64,000 bases of DNA from Methylobacterium sp. 10 (GCF_000519085.1 NZ_KI912577.1:2898632-2962631), one strand, 5' to 3'; counted from the first letter of the stretch, positions 47,975-58,019 are shown. Made by a program: numbers and translations. The notes: generated from the letters alone by a model not told the origin.

Positions 47975-48885
47975 GGCCGGGCTCCGTGGCTCGCGACACG
48001 CGTGGCTTGACGGCGGAGAATGCGCGAGCGAAGCGGACGCCGCGCAAGGGTCGCGGCGATCCCGCCGAGAGCGGTAAGGGCGAACCCCGCCTTGCCGTGA
48101 TGCACCTTCTCGGAGAGCGGGTCGCGGGTAAGCAGCCCCTTCGTGAGTACCACGGCGAGGCGGTGGATCGCCGCGATCTCGAGGCTCAGGCGCAGGTCGT
48201 CGATCAGGTCGGGCAGCACGGCGCCCTCGTCGAGGAGGACCATGGTCCGCTCGGCGAGTTCACGGATAACGGCGCGCAGGGCAGGGGATGCCTTGTCGGC
48301 GGCAAGCGCCTCCACGGAGACGCCGTGGCGTTCCAGCACGTCCCGCGGCAAGTAGACCCGGTCGTTGCGACGGTAATCCTTCGCGCAATCCTGGAGATGG
48401 TTGATGATCTGGAGCGCGGCGCAGATCGCATCCGACGGCCCCCAGACCACGGCCGGGTCCTCGCCATGGACGTCGAGAACGAAGCGCCCCACGGGCATGG
48501 CCGAGAGCCGGCAATAGGCGATGAGGTCGTCCCAATCCTCATACCGGTTCTTCCGCGCGTCGAGGCGGAAGGCGTCGAGCAGTTCGAGGGCATGCGTCGC
48601 CGGAAGGCCGCGCGCCGCGAGTTCCCGCTTCAGCGGCTCCGCCTCGCGGTCGGAGGGCCCCTTACCGGTCAAGGCGTCGGCGAGATCGTCGAGAAGCTCG
48701 ACCTTGCGCTCGGACGACAGTTCGGCATGGTCGGCGACGTCGTCGCCCGCACGCACGAAATCGTAGAACGCCAGGATGGCGCCGCGATTCTTCGGATGAA
48801 TCAGATGGGAGGCGACGGGGAAGTTCTCGTCCTTGTGCCCCTTGCCCGATCGCGCATCCGTCGCGGTGTCGAGATGGGCACTCAC
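47971..48885 (-). CDS. hpnC: Hydroxysqualene synthase HpnC
   Basis: 304-aa squalene/phytoene synthase-like enzyme that converts presqualene diphosphate to hydroxysqualene. The first acidic motif FVRAGDDVADH and the second HLQDCAKDYRR are present. It overlaps hpnA and hpnD by 4 bp each. Confidence 0.95.
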   Translation of the reverse strand: MSAHLDTATDARSGKGHKDENFPVASHLIHPKNRGAILAFYDFVRAGDDVADHAELSSERKVELLDDLADALTGKGPSDREAEPLKRELAARGLPATHALELLDAFRLDARKNRYEDWDDLIAYCRLSAMPVGRFVLDVHGEDPAVVWGPSDAICAALQIINHLQDCAKDYRRNDRVYLPRDVLERHGVSVEALAADKASPALRAVIRELAERTMVLLDEGAVLPDLIDDLRLSLEIAAIHRLAVVLTKGLLTRDPLSEKVHHGKAGFALTALGGIAATLARRPLRSRILRRQATRVASHGARP

Positions 48886-49922
48886 TTCACGTACCCCGAT
48901 TGGCGGAACCAGGCGAGGGCGTCCGACAGGCCCTCGCGATAGGGCCGCGCGGTGTAGCCGAGCTCGGCCCGTGCCTTGGCATCGGTGAAGAACATGCGGT
49001 AGCGCGACATCCTGATGCCGTCGATGGTGGCGAACGGAGCCTTGCCGGTGATCCGCGCGAGCTGCTCGGAGACGAACGCGATCGGATAGACCACGGCGCG
49101 CGGCAGGTTGATCGTCGGCGGCTTGCGGCCGACCATGCCGGCAATGTCGGCGAGCATCTGCGACAGGAGAACGTTCTCGCCGCCGAGGATGTAGCGTTCA
49201 CCGGTGCGGCCATGGCGCAGGGCGAGAAGATGGCCGTAGGCCACATCGTCCACATGGGCGAGGTTGAGGCCGGTATCGACGAAGGCCGGCATCCGCCCGA
49301 GGGCCGCTTCCACGATGATACGCCCGGTCGGCGTCGGCTTCACGTCGCGGGGGCCGATGGGCGTCGACGGGTTGACGATGACCACGGGCAGGCCGTTGCG
49401 GGCCGCCATCTCCTCGACCACACGTTCGGAGACGACCTTGCTGCGCTTGTAGGCGCCGATGGCCGTGCCGGGGGTGAGGGGCCGCGTCTCGTCGGCGGGC
49501 GTGCCGTCGTCATGCGGTTTTATGGTGGCGACGCTCGACGTATAGACGATCCGCTCGATACCCGCGCGGAGGGCCTCCTCCATAAGGATGACGGCGCCGT
49601 CGCGGTTGGTACGGACGATCTCTTCCGGGTCCGGCGCCCAGAGCCGATAATCGGCGGCGGCATGGACGAGGTAGCGCTGGCCAGCGAGCGCGGCGGCGAC
49701 CGATACGCGGTCGCGCATGTCGCCCTCGACGATCTCGACGTCGTTCCAGACGAGGTTGGTGCGCGGGGACGAGGCCCGCACCATGATCCGCACGGAGAAG
49801 CCGGCCTTGCGGAACACGTCCACGAGAGCGGCACCAAGGAACCCACTCGCTCCGGTAATGAGAACCGGGCCGGCATCGAAACGGCTCTCGTCGAACCTGC
49901 CGGGAGGGGGGGCCTCTGTCAT
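48882..49922 (-). CDS. hpnA: Hopanoid-associated sugar epimerase HpnA
   Basis: 346-aa extended short-chain dehydrogenase. The NAD-binding motif GASGFLG (near residue 24) and the active-site YKRSK are intact. HpnA is common in hopanoid loci, but its substrate is not settled. It is the first gene of hpnA-C-D-E-shc and overlaps hpnC by 4 bp. Confidence 0.94.
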   Translation of the reverse strand: MTEAPPPGRFDESRFDAGPVLITGASGFLGAALVDVFRKAGFSVRIMVRASSPRTNLVWNDVEIVEGDMRDRVSVAAALAGQRYLVHAAADYRLWAPDPEEIVRTNRDGAVILMEEALRAGIERIVYTSSVATIKPHDDGTPADETRPLTPGTAIGAYKRSKVVSERVVEEMAARNGLPVVIVNPSTPIGPRDVKPTPTGRIIVEAALGRMPAFVDTGLNLAHVDDVAYGHLLALRHGRTGERYILGGENVLLSQMLADIAGMVGRKPPTINLPRAVVYPIAFVSEQLARITGKAPFATIDGIRMSRYRMFFTDAKARAELGYTARPYREGLSDALAWFRQSGYVK

Positions 49923-49955
49923 GTCTCTCGTAAGGTCTGGGAATCGGATAGGAAT

Positions 49956-49974
49956 ACGTGCCGGATCGGCACGT
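49956..49974. promoter_or_regulatory. Dyad between dxs and hpnA
   Basis: ACGTGCCG-GAT-CGGCACGT, 8-bp perfect arms, 34 bp upstream of the hpnA start. It is a candidate operator or a hairpin ending dxs transcripts (no U tract). Confidence 0.4.
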
Positions 49975-50070
49975 CATGCCCGGCCTTTTCCCATCGAACG
50001 GGAAGGCGAACAAGCGCAGCGCTGCCACACACGGAGAGTTCCGTGCGCGGCCACACGCCCGGCAGGAGGG

Positions 50071-52044
50071 TCAGGCGAGACGCAGACGCCCGGCCTTCTG
50101 CTCGGGCAGCGCTGCCTGGACGGTCCTGACGATGCCGTCGGCGTCGAGGCCGGCCTCGGCGTACATCGCCTCCGGGCTGTTGTGGTCCTGGTAGGTGTCC
50201 GGCAGCGTCAGCGTCCGCACCCGCACCCGGCCCGTGTCGAGAGCGCCCTTCTCCGACAGGAGATGCAGCACCATGGCGCCGAAGCCGCCCACCGACCCCT
50301 CTTCCAGGGTGACCAGGACCTCGTGGCTCGCCGCCAGATCGAGGATCATCGCCTCGTCCAGGGGCTTGGCGAAGCGCGCATCCGCCACGCTCACGGCGAC
50401 CCCGGCGCTCTCGAGCAGGTCGGCGGCCTTCAGAGCCTCCGACAGGCGCGTGCCCAGGCTCAGCAGCGCCACCCGTGCATTCTCGGGGCGCTTGACGATC
50501 CGGCCCTTGCCGATGGGCAGGGCCTCGCCGCGCTCGGGCAGATCCACGCCCACCCCCTCGCCGCGCGGGTAGCGCAGGGCGATCGGGCCGGTATCGTGGG
50601 CATGCTGGGTCGCCACCATGTGCACCAGTTCGGCCTCGTCGGAGGCCGCCATCACGACCATGTTCGGCAGGCAGCACAGATAGGCGAGATCGAAGGCGCC
50701 GGCATGGGTCGCCCCGTCCGCGCCCACCAGTCCCGCCCGGTCGAGGCAGAACCGCACGGGCAGGTTCTGCAACGCCACGTCGTGAACGACCTGGTCGTAG
50801 GCCCGCTGAAGGAAGGTCGAGTAGATCGCCACGAACGGCTTGTAGCCCTCCGTCGCCAGACCGCCCGCGAACGTCACCGCATGCTGCTCGGCGATGCCCA
50901 CATCGAAGGTCCGGTCCGGATGCGCCTTGCCGAACAGGTCGATCCCGGTGCCGCCCGGCATCGCGGCGGTGATCGCCACGACCTTGTCGTCGGCATCCGC
51001 CGCCTTGATCAGGCTCTCGCCGAAGACGCGGGTATAGGCCGGCGCGTTCGGCTTGGCCTTGGCCTGCACCCCCGACAGCACGTCGAACTTCACCACCCCG
51101 TGGTAGCGGTCGGCGGAGGCCTCGGCCGGGGCGTAGCCCTTGCCCTTCTGCGTCACCACGTGGAGCAGGATCGGGCCCTGGTCCGAGTCGCGCACGTTCT
51201 TCAGGATCGGCAGCAGGTGGTCGAGGTTATGGCCGTCGACCGGGCCGACGTAATGGAACCCCATCTCCTCGAACATCGTGCCGCCGCCCACCACCAGGGA
51301 GCGGGCATATTCCTCGGCCGCCGCCGCGCGCTGGTAGATCGCCTTCGGAAGGAGCTTGCCGAGCTGCTTGGCGGTCTCGCGCAGGCCGCGATACGTGCCG
51401 CCCGAGGCCAGACGCGCGAAATAGGCCGACATCGCCCCCACCGGCGGGGCGATCGACATGTCGTTGTCGTTCAGGATCACGATCAGCCGCGAATGCAGCG
51501 CGCCGGCATTGTTCATCGCCTCGTAGGCCATGCCCGCCGACATCGAGCCGTCGCCGATCACCGCGATCATGTTGCGGCGCCTGGGCGCGGGCGCCCCCTT
51601 GGCCTTGGCCGACGCCTCGTCGAGGTCGCGCGCCACCGCCATGCCCAAAGCCGCCGAGATCGAGGTCGAGGAATGCGCCGCCCCGAACGGGTCGTAGACG
51701 CTCTCCGAGCGCTTGGTGAAGCCCGACAGCCCGCCCGGCTGGCGCAGGGTCCGGATCCGGTCGCGCCGCCCGGTCAGGATCTTGTGCGGATAGGCCTGAT
51801 GCCCGACATCCCACACGATCCGGTCGTCGGGCGTCTCGAACACGTGATGCAGGGCCACCGTCAGCTCGACCACGCCCAGGCCCGACCCGAGGTGACCGCC
51901 CGTCACCGACACCGCGTCGATCATCTCCTGACGCACCGCGTCCGCCACCGCCTGAAGCCGGCTCTCGGGAAGCGCCCGAAGAGCAGACGTCTCGTCAAGC
52001 CCGTCGAGGATCGAGGTTTCTATCCGTGACAATGGCTCACTCAC
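50071..52044 (-). CDS. dxs: 1-deoxy-D-xylulose-5-phosphate synthase
   Basis: Thiamine-diphosphate enzyme for the first MEP-pathway step (pyruvate + glyceraldehyde-3-phosphate). The 657-aa protein has [18 protein letters not shown] (cofactor motif), [12 protein letters not shown] and [10 protein letters not shown]. The GTG at 52044 gives the conserved opening xSEPLSRIE; the ribosome site is weak. It lies upstream of hpnA on the same strand (148 bp), so it may feed isoprenoid supply for hopanoids. Confidence 0.95.
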   Translation of the reverse strand: MSEPLSRIETSILDGLDETSALRALPESRLQAVADAVRQEMIDAVSVTGGHLGSGLGVVELTVALHHVFETPDDRIVWDVGHQAYPHKILTGRRDRIRTLRQPGGLSGFTKRSESVYDPFGAAHSSTSISAALGMAVARDLDEASAKAKGAPAPRRRNMIAVIGDGSMSAGMAYEAMNNAGALHSRLIVILNDNDMSIAPPVGAMSAYFARLASGGTYRGLRETAKQLGKLLPKAIYQRAAAAEEYARSLVVGGGTMFEEMGFHYVGPVDGHNLDHLLPILKNVRDSDQGPILLHVVTQKGKGYAPAEASADRYHGVVKFDVLSGVQAKAKPNAPAYTRVFGESLIKAADADDKVVAITAAMPGGTGIDLFGKAHPDRTFDVGIAEQHAVTFAGGLATEGYKPFVAIYSTFLQRAYDQVVHDVALQNLPVRFCLDRAGLVGADGATHAGAFDLAYLCCLPNMVVMAASDEAELVHMVATQHAHDTGPIALRYPRGEGVGVDLPERGEALPIGKGRIVKRPENARVALLSLGTRLSEALKAADLLESAGVAVSVADARFAKPLDEAMILDLAASHEVLVTLEEGSVGGFGAMVLHLLSEKGALDTGRVRVRTLTLPDTYQDHNSPEAMYAEAGLDADGIVRTVQAALPEQKAGRLRLA

Positions 52045-52330
52045 TTCTTTGAATCGGATAACGGATCGACAGGGCGCCCCACCTGCCGCTATCGGCTTCG
52101 GGCAGGGGCCCACGATCCTGACGATGACAACATTCCGCGCTGCGGCGCCGCCATGCCCGCTGCGCACTATAACGCCACTATCGGTCAATACCACGCCGAC
52201 GTTGCAGGTCCGCTGACCGCTTCCCAAGCTTTTGAGCGTTCGAATGGCCACGGGAGGTAGGGATTTGCGACCGATCGATCAATGTCGAAGAATGGCTTTT
52301 CCGCCATCGATGACTTCGCCGCGAGCCGAG

Positions 52331-52609
52331 ATGAACTGCTTTCGCCGCCTGTCCGCGCTGCTGTCGATGGGGCTTTCAGCCTGTGTGACGCTTTGTCCTG
52401 ACCCTTCGTCGGCCTCGCCGCTCTCGATCCCGGCGCCCGTCCTCGAATTGAGACTGCCCTGCGACAGGCTCGACGGCTGCCGGAACCACGGCTCGTCGCA
52501 GCAACCCGACCGCCGGGTCGAGCCTTTCGGCGGCACCCTCGGGCGGCCCTGCGCCTATCGCTGGCGACCGACGCCCTCTGGCACGCGCAAGGTGCGGATC
52601 TGCCATTGA
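52331..52609 (+). CDS. Small secreted cysteine-containing protein
   Basis: 92-aa protein. The signal peptide (hydrophobic about 8-25, cleavage near SSASP) is followed by a short body with four cysteines and a basic end resembling RPTPSGTRKVRICH. Similar short Cys proteins are common in Rhizobiales, but I cannot name a family. Its stop at 52607-52609 lies 8 bp before the ATG of the nuclease gene, so they are likely coupled. Confidence 0.55.
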   Translation: MNCFRRLSALLSMGLSACVTLCPDPSSASPLSIPAPVLELRLPCDRLDGCRNHGSSQQPDRRVEPFGGTLGRPCAYRWRPTPSGTRKVRICH

Positions 52610-52617
52610 CCCTCCCG

Positions 52618-53520
52618 ATGCGGCGGAACGGACGGCGTTCGGCTGCGGCGTGCTTTCTCCTCGTCTGCGTCGCGTGGCCGGCCAGCGAGGGTAGAGCGGA
52701 GTTTGCCTGCCCCTCCAGCTTCGCGAAGGGACAAGCCCCGGTTCTCGCCAACCGCAAGCTCGCCCGCGAGACGACGAGCCTTTGCTACGAAGCCTTCGCG
52801 GTGCTGCATTCGGGCATGTCGCGCACCCCCGTCTACGCCTCCGAACTCTTGACTCGGGCGAGCGTCGCCAGGGCGCGCACCGTCGACCGGACGGATTCCT
52901 TCCACGAGGAGGACCGTCTGTCGAAATCCGACCGTGCCCGGCTCGAGGACTACGTCCGGAGCGGCTTCGACCGGGGCCACATGGCACCGGCCGGAGATAT
53001 GCCAAGCGCGGCGGCGCAAGCCGAGTCGTTCAGCCTCGCCAACGTCGTGCCCCAGGATCGCACCCTGAACCGGGGCCTGTGGGCCGCGATCGAGGAGAGC
53101 GTCCGCCGCCTCGCTGTCGCGCGGGGGCGCCTCTTCGTCGTCACCGGGACGATCTATGCGGGCAGCACGATCGACTCCCTCGACGGCCGCGTCCTCGTGC
53201 CGACATCGCTGTTCAAGGCGGTCTACGATCCCGTGCGTCGGGAAGCGGCGGCCTATCTCGTGGCGAACCGCGCCGATGCGGAATGGCGGTCGGTCCCCCT
53301 CGACGAACTGACCACCCTGTCGGGCATCGATGTCTTTCCCGGCCTCGTCGCGACGGCGATGGACCTGCCCGAGCCGCGCACCTATTCCAGAGGCGCCACG
53401 GACGGCGACCGTCCGAAAGGGCGCGTGCGCGAGGAACCGGGTTTTAGCGAATGGGCACTCGCAGCGCTTCACCGCATCGCGCGGCGCCTACTCCGCGAAG
53501 TCCTGAGATCGATCCTCTGA
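52618..53520 (+). CDS. Secreted NucA-type DNA/RNA non-specific endonuclease
   Basis: 300-aa protein with a signal peptide (about 10-27). The catalytic DRGHMAPAGDM motif has its general-base His at 121. The Mg-binding Asn is expected in NVVPQDRTLNRG. Such enzymes are extracellular or periplasmic nucleases (DNA uptake, phosphate scavenging, defence). A small Cys protein precedes it and a short unknown gene follows 19 bp later. Confidence 0.92.
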   Translation: MRRNGRRSAAACFLLVCVAWPASEGRAEFACPSSFAKGQAPVLANRKLARETTSLCYEAFAVLHSGMSRTPVYASELLTRASVARARTVDRTDSFHEEDRLSKSDRARLEDYVRSGFDRGHMAPAGDMPSAAAQAESFSLANVVPQDRTLNRGLWAAIEESVRRLAVARGRLFVVTGTIYAGSTIDSLDGRVLVPTSLFKAVYDPVRREAAAYLVANRADAEWRSVPLDELTTLSGIDVFPGLVATAMDLPEPRTYSRGATDGDRPKGRVREEPGFSEWALAALHRIARRLLREVLRSIL

Positions 53521-53539
53521 TGATTCGTTGGAGACAGAG

Positions 53540-53824
53540 ATGAAGAGCACGGCCGAGACGAAGGCGCCCGCCCCGACCTTCACCCCCTTCGCGGACGACG
53601 CCACCGTCGAGACCATCGGGGGGCTCTCCGTGGAGAACGGGTCGGAGTCGATCGCCGTTCACGGCAGCCTCGACTTGCCGCGCGACAGGATGGGACTGGA
53701 TCGCGCGCGCAAGCTCAAGGCGGTCGCCGACGCGATCGTGGCCGCGCTCGAAGCCAGCGACCTGCCGGAAGAGGCGCCGCGCTCCGCATCAAACTCCCGG
53801 ACGGTCGAGAACCCGTTCGCGTGA
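53540..53824 (+). CDS. Small conserved hypothetical protein
   Basis: 94-aa acidic protein beginning MKSTAETKAPAPTFTPF. The middle contains ESIAVHGSLDLPRDRMGL then a helical AIVAALEASDLP, and the C-terminus is polar. It looks like a small regulator or helper, but no family is assigned. ATG 53540 follows GGAGACAGAG. It is in the same direction as the nuclease. Confidence 0.7.
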   Translation: MKSTAETKAPAPTFTPFADDATVETIGGLSVENGSESIAVHGSLDLPRDRMGLDRARKLKAVADAIVAALEASDLPEEAPRSASNSRTVENPFA

Positions 53825-54124
53825 TCCGACAACGGGGCGGGCTCGGAAAGACCGGCCGTCGCCCGCTCCCGCAGCATACCCGTTCTTGCCGCTGACCCGC
53901 CGCCCTGATACTTCCAGCCATCGTCCGACGCGGTGCGGTTTCGAGGACGGCTCGCCGCCGTCCGACGCCGCCGCACGCGGGACGGCCCGGGCAGACCGGA
54001 GCAACGCGCGCCGCTTTTCATGGCGCGCGACCTCCGCGGCAAGGCCCACCCACGCCATTCCCGGCGGCCGATCCAGCGCCCACGCGCCAAGCCGCCCAGC
54101 AACAGTCAAGGATACCGGACGCTC

Positions 54125-55777
54125 ATGGCGCGCGAATTCATCTACCATATGAAGGGTCTGACCAAGACCTATACCGGCGGCAAGAAGATCTTAGACAACG
54201 TCAATCTGTCGTTCTATCCGGACGCCAAGATCGGCGTGCTCGGCATCAACGGCTCGGGCAAGTCGACCCTGCTCAAGATCATGGCCGGCATCGACACGGA
54301 ATGGACCGGCGAAGGCTTCGTCGCCCAGGGCGCCCGCGTCGGCTACCTGCCGCAGGAGCCGCAGCTCGACCCGAACAAGTCGGTGCGCGAGAACGTGATG
54401 GAGGGCGTCGCCGAGAAGCAGGCGCTCCTCGACCGCTACAACGAACTCGCCATGAACTATTCCGAGGAGACGGCGGACGAAATGACCGCTCTCCAGGACC
54501 AGATCGAAGCCAAGGACCTGTGGGAGCTCGATTCCAAGGTCGATCAGGCCATGGAGGCCCTCGGCTGCCCCAGCGACGAGCAGCCCGTCGCCACCCTGTC
54601 GGGCGGCGAGCGCCGCCGCGTGGCGCTCTGCAAGCTGCTGCTCTGGGAGCCGGAACTGCTCCTCCTGGACGAGCCCACCAACCATCTCGACGCCGAGACG
54701 GTGAACTGGCTCGAAGGCCACCTGAAGCAGTATCCCGGCGCGATCCTGATCGTGACCCATGATCGCTACTTCCTCGACAACGTCACCGGCTGGATCCTCG
54801 AGCTCGACCGCACCCGCGGCTACCCCTACGAGGGCAACTACTCGGCCTGGCTCATCCAGAAGCAGAAGCGCCTCGCCCAGGAAGGCCGTGAGGACATGGC
54901 TCGCCAGCGCGCCATCAACCGCGAGCAGGAATGGATCTCGGCCTCGCCCAAGGCGCGCCAGTCGAAGTCGAAAGCCCGCATCACCCGCTACGACGAGCTG
55001 GTGGCCAAGCAGAACGACAAGATCGACGCTTCGGCCCAGATCGTCATCCCCATCGACGAGCGGCTCGGCAACAACGTCATCGAGTTCGACCACCTCAACA
55101 AGGCGTTCGGCGACCGGCTGCTCATCGAGGACCTGTCGTTCAAGCTGCCGCCCGGCGGCATCGTCGGCGTCATCGGCCCGAATGGCGCCGGTAAGACGAC
55201 GCTGTTCAAGATGATCACCGGCCAGGAGAAGCCCGACGGCGGCACCATCGCCGTCGGCGAGACCGTGCATCTCGGCTATGTCGACCAGTCCCGCGACGCC
55301 CTCGATCCCGGTGCCACGGTTTGGCAGGAGGTCTCGGGCGGCAACGACATCATCTATTTCAACAAGCGCGAGATCAATTCCCGCGCTTATTGCGCGGCCT
55401 TCGCCTTCAAGGGCTCCGACCAGCAGAAGAAGGTCGGCACCCTGTCGGGCGGTGAGCGCAACCGCGTGCATCTGGCCCGCACGCTCAAGGGCGGCGCCAA
55501 CGTGCTGCTCCTCGACGAGCCCACCAACGACCTCGACATGGAGACCCTGCGGGCCCTCGAAGAGGCACTGGAGGATTACGCCGGCTGCGCTGTCATCATC
55601 AGCCACGATCGCTGGTTCCTGAACCGTATCGCGACCCACATCCTCGCCTTCGAAGGCGAGAGCCACGTGGAATGGTTCGAGGGCAACTTCTCGGATTACG
55701 AGGAGGACAAGAAGCGCCGCCTCGGCGCCGACTCCCTGATGCCGAAGAAGATCAAGTACAAGAAGTTCTCGCGCTGA
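54125..55777 (+). CDS. ettA: ABC-F translational ATPase EttA
   Basis: 550-aa soluble ABC-F protein with two ATPase domains and no membrane domain. Walker A motifs GINGSGKST and GPNGAGKTT, two signature SGGE motifs, and two Walker B/linker motifs (LLLLDEPTNHLD, VLLLDEPTNDLD) are present. EttA gates the 70S ribosome in response to energy state. ATG 54125 gives the usual MAREFIYHMKGLTK opening. Confidence 0.96.
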   Translation: MAREFIYHMKGLTKTYTGGKKILDNVNLSFYPDAKIGVLGINGSGKSTLLKIMAGIDTEWTGEGFVAQGARVGYLPQEPQLDPNKSVRENVMEGVAEKQALLDRYNELAMNYSEETADEMTALQDQIEAKDLWELDSKVDQAMEALGCPSDEQPVATLSGGERRRVALCKLLLWEPELLLLDEPTNHLDAETVNWLEGHLKQYPGAILIVTHDRYFLDNVTGWILELDRTRGYPYEGNYSAWLIQKQKRLAQEGREDMARQRAINREQEWISASPKARQSKSKARITRYDELVAKQNDKIDASAQIVIPIDERLGNNVIEFDHLNKAFGDRLLIEDLSFKLPPGGIVGVIGPNGAGKTTLFKMITGQEKPDGGTIAVGETVHLGYVDQSRDALDPGATVWQEVSGGNDIIYFNKREINSRAYCAAFAFKGSDQQKKVGTLSGGERNRVHLARTLKGGANVLLLDEPTNDLDMETLRALEEALEDYAGCAVIISHDRWFLNRIATHILAFEGESHVEWFEGNFSDYEEDKKRRLGADSLMPKKIKYKKFSR

Positions 55778-55782
55778 CGACC

Positions 55783-55812
55783 CGGCCCGGTCCAGAACCG
55801 GGCCGTTATCGT
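55783..55812 (+). terminator. Possible terminator after ettA
   Basis: 9-bp stem CGGCCCGGT / ACCGGGCCG (55783-55791, 55797-55805) with a short T-containing tail (TTATCGT). The tail is weak. Confidence 0.5.
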
Positions 55813-56168
55813 ATGTTCGACTTGTGTGTCGGGCGGGAGGCTGAAGCAACGATGCCGCACCCTATCGCGCGAACAGCGGCATCGTTTTTGCTCCGACTTA
55901 TGAAATCGTTGTCCAGTCCTCGCACCGGCCGGCACGATCTCGGTAGAAGGCTCAGCGTTCAACCAAAGGTGATCGAAACGTTACCGGCCTAGATGTCTTC
56001 GGCCTTTCGCCATGTCGAACGGTATTTCTGACGGGCTGCGCAGCCGTATCGATGGAGATCGGCCGACGGCAGCCGTTTCTACGTCAGGGTGTGGCTCGCG
56101 GGTCATAGGCGAGCGGTGGGGGAGGGGCTAATTTGACCTCAAGGTCAGCCCCCACGGACATCCACATC
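55813..56168. other. 356-bp region without a gene
   Basis: Between ettA and the porin. No convincing open frame. It ends with the hairpin at 56116-56155 next to the porin start, and probably includes the porin promoter and leader. Confidence 0.5.
56116..56155 (+). promoter_or_regulatory. Hairpin adjoining the porin start
   Basis: Outer arms GTGGGGG / CCCCCAC (56116-56122, 56149-56155) enclose TGACC-TCAA-GGTCA (56134-56147). It ends 13 bp before the porin ATG and may occlude the ribosome site in the transcript. Confidence 0.35.
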
Positions 56169-57035
56169 ATGATCGCGAAGTTTCTTCTCGCCGGCACCGC
56201 CTCCGTTCTTCTGGCCGGCGCCGCTTCGGCCGCGGATCTTCCGCGCCGCGCCGCCCCCCCGGTGGTGTTCTCCCCCGTCCCGGTCTTCACCTGGACCGGC
56301 TTCTATCTCGGCACCCATAGCTCCTACGCCTGGAGCGACAACCAGACGATCCGCACCACCGGCAACGAATTCAACACGCGCGAGAACGTGCGCCTGGACC
56401 GTCGCCCCGGCACCTTCCGCTCCGAACAGGACGGCATCGGCAATGTCGGCGGCGGTATCGGCTACAACTACCAGCTCACCCCCGGTTCGGGCTTCGTCCT
56501 CGGCGTCAATGCCGACGTGACCTGGACCGACATCAGCAAGAGCTACGCCTATTTCGGCCCGAGCAGCACCCCCGGCGGCCCTCTCAACCCCGCTAACCTG
56601 CGCCAGCGCCTCGACTATCTCGGCACCGTCCAGGGCCGCATCGGCTACGCCTTCGACACGGTCCTCGTCTACGGCACCGGCGGCTTCGCCTACGGCAACG
56701 TCAATTACGGCGCCAACTTCTTCAACGGCGCCGGCGCTCTGGCCTATGCCGGCCGCTACAATGACATGGAGACCGGTTACGCCTATGGCGGCGGCATCGA
56801 GTGGGCGATCCCCACCGACAGCTTCCTCAACCGATTCAATTTCATCGGCAGCTTCATTGGCGCCAGCGCCATCACGTTGAAGGCGGAGTACCTGCATTAC
56901 GACCTCGGCAGCCGCAACGTGCTGGTGAACAACACGGGCCTCGGCGCTCCCTCCACCGGTTCCTACACCTCGCGCTTCAGCACCGAGGGCAACCTCATCA
57001 AGGCCGGCTTCAACTACAAGTTCGGCGGCCTCTGA
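56169..57035 (+). CDS. Outer membrane beta-barrel protein (Omp25/31-like)
   Basis: 288-aa protein with a signal peptide (cleavage near SAADLP). The WTGFYLGTH strand and the terminal FNYKFGG-x are typical of alphaproteobacterial Omp25/31/RopB-like barrels. It is probably abundant. ATG 56169 has no strong ribosome site and follows a hairpin. It is followed by a strong terminator. Confidence 0.9.
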   Translation: MIAKFLLAGTASVLLAGAASAADLPRRAAPPVVFSPVPVFTWTGFYLGTHSSYAWSDNQTIRTTGNEFNTRENVRLDRRPGTFRSEQDGIGNVGGGIGYNYQLTPGSGFVLGVNADVTWTDISKSYAYFGPSSTPGGPLNPANLRQRLDYLGTVQGRIGYAFDTVLVYGTGGFAYGNVNYGANFFNGAGALAYAGRYNDMETGYAYGGGIEWAIPTDSFLNRFNFIGSFIGASAITLKAEYLHYDLGSRNVLVNNTGLGAPSTGSYTSRFSTEGNLIKAGFNYKFGGL

Positions 57036-57095
57036 AGTCATCGTCTGCCGGAGCGGTTCTCGCTTCGTCAGACCATGTCGGCGACGGTCATCAGA

Positions 57096-57130
57096 CGGCC
57101 CGGTCTCCAGGACCGGGCCGTTCTTTTTTG
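57096..57130 (+). terminator. Intrinsic terminator after the porin
   Basis: Perfect 10-bp stem CGGCCCGGTC / GACCGGGCCG (57096-57105, 57111-57120), loop TCCAG, then TTCTTTTTT. Confidence 0.9.
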
Positions 57131-57164
57131 GAAAGGATTCCGCTGCGCCGACCGGTCCGCGCCT

Positions 57165-58019
57165 TCAGGTCGCCGCGTTCACACTCAGCGCGGCGCGCAG
57201 GTCGGCGCCATCGACGAGCTTTCGGTTTCGCCTCGCGAGACCCGCCAGCAAGGCCCGGTCTGGAAACGGGCAATAGGGCAGTCTCTCGGCCACCACGCCC
57301 TCGCCGAGGGAACCGCAGGCGAGATCGCCGAGCACCCGGTCGAGGAGAATCCGACCCCGCTCATGCAACAGGATCGCGGCTCGGGTGGCGGTGGTGCCGG
57401 ACGGCAAGTCCAAGACTTCCTGGGCGAGGATCGCCCCCGCGTCGATGGCGGGCGTCAGGCGATGGATCGTGACGCCGAAGGCGGGATCCTCTTCAGCCAG
57501 AGCGTGGATCGTCGGTACCGGCCCGCGATGGCGCGGCAGCAGGCCGGGATGGACGTTCAGTCCCCCGAGCGGCGCCAGCGACAGGGTCGCAGCCGAAAAG
57601 ATCTGGTCGAAATGAAACGCGACGATGAGATCCGGCGCATGGGTCGCGAAGGCTTGGGCCACGTCCGACCCGTTGACGTCGTCGATGCGCAGGGTCGGAA
57701 TGCCCAGTGTCCGGCACGACGCCTTGAGCGGCGTCGCCGTGGCCGAATCTCCAGCTCCGGTCAGGCGCCGCAGCAGTCCCGAGGCCGGAGCCAACAGGTC
57801 GGGCAGGCCGAAATTCACCGCGAGATAGGGCAGGAAAGCCGGGCCTGAGCGGGCGAGATGGCGCCGGACCTGACCGGTGACACCGCCGGAGCTCGGACGC
57901 TCGGCATTCGACAAGCCGACGAAAGCGATCTCCCCTGCGTGGTCCCGCACGAAACGGCGCACTGCACGGGCATTCGGCAGGGCTTCGAGCACGAAGAGCG
58001 CGATGCGCGGGCGGATCAT
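57165..58019 (-). CDS. Formyltransferase-fold protein
   Basis: 284-aa protein with a formyl-transferase N-terminal-like core. LNVHPGLLPRHRGPVPTIHAL gives the Asn-His pair and AIDAGAIL gives the Asp of the N-x-H...D active site. It is shorter than and unlike housekeeping Fmt. A sugar-amine formyltransferase or an unusual relative is plausible given the SDR partner and the nearby capsule genes. It overlaps the SDR by 4 bp. Confidence 0.8.
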   Translation of the reverse strand: MIRPRIALFVLEALPNARAVRRFVRDHAGEIAFVGLSNAERPSSGGVTGQVRRHLARSGPAFLPYLAVNFGLPDLLAPASGLLRRLTGAGDSATATPLKASCRTLGIPTLRIDDVNGSDVAQAFATHAPDLIVAFHFDQIFSAATLSLAPLGGLNVHPGLLPRHRGPVPTIHALAEEDPAFGVTIHRLTPAIDAGAILAQEVLDLPSGTTATRAAILLHERGRILLDRVLGDLACGSLGEGVVAERLPYCPFPDRALLAGLARRNRKLVDGADLRAALSVNAAT

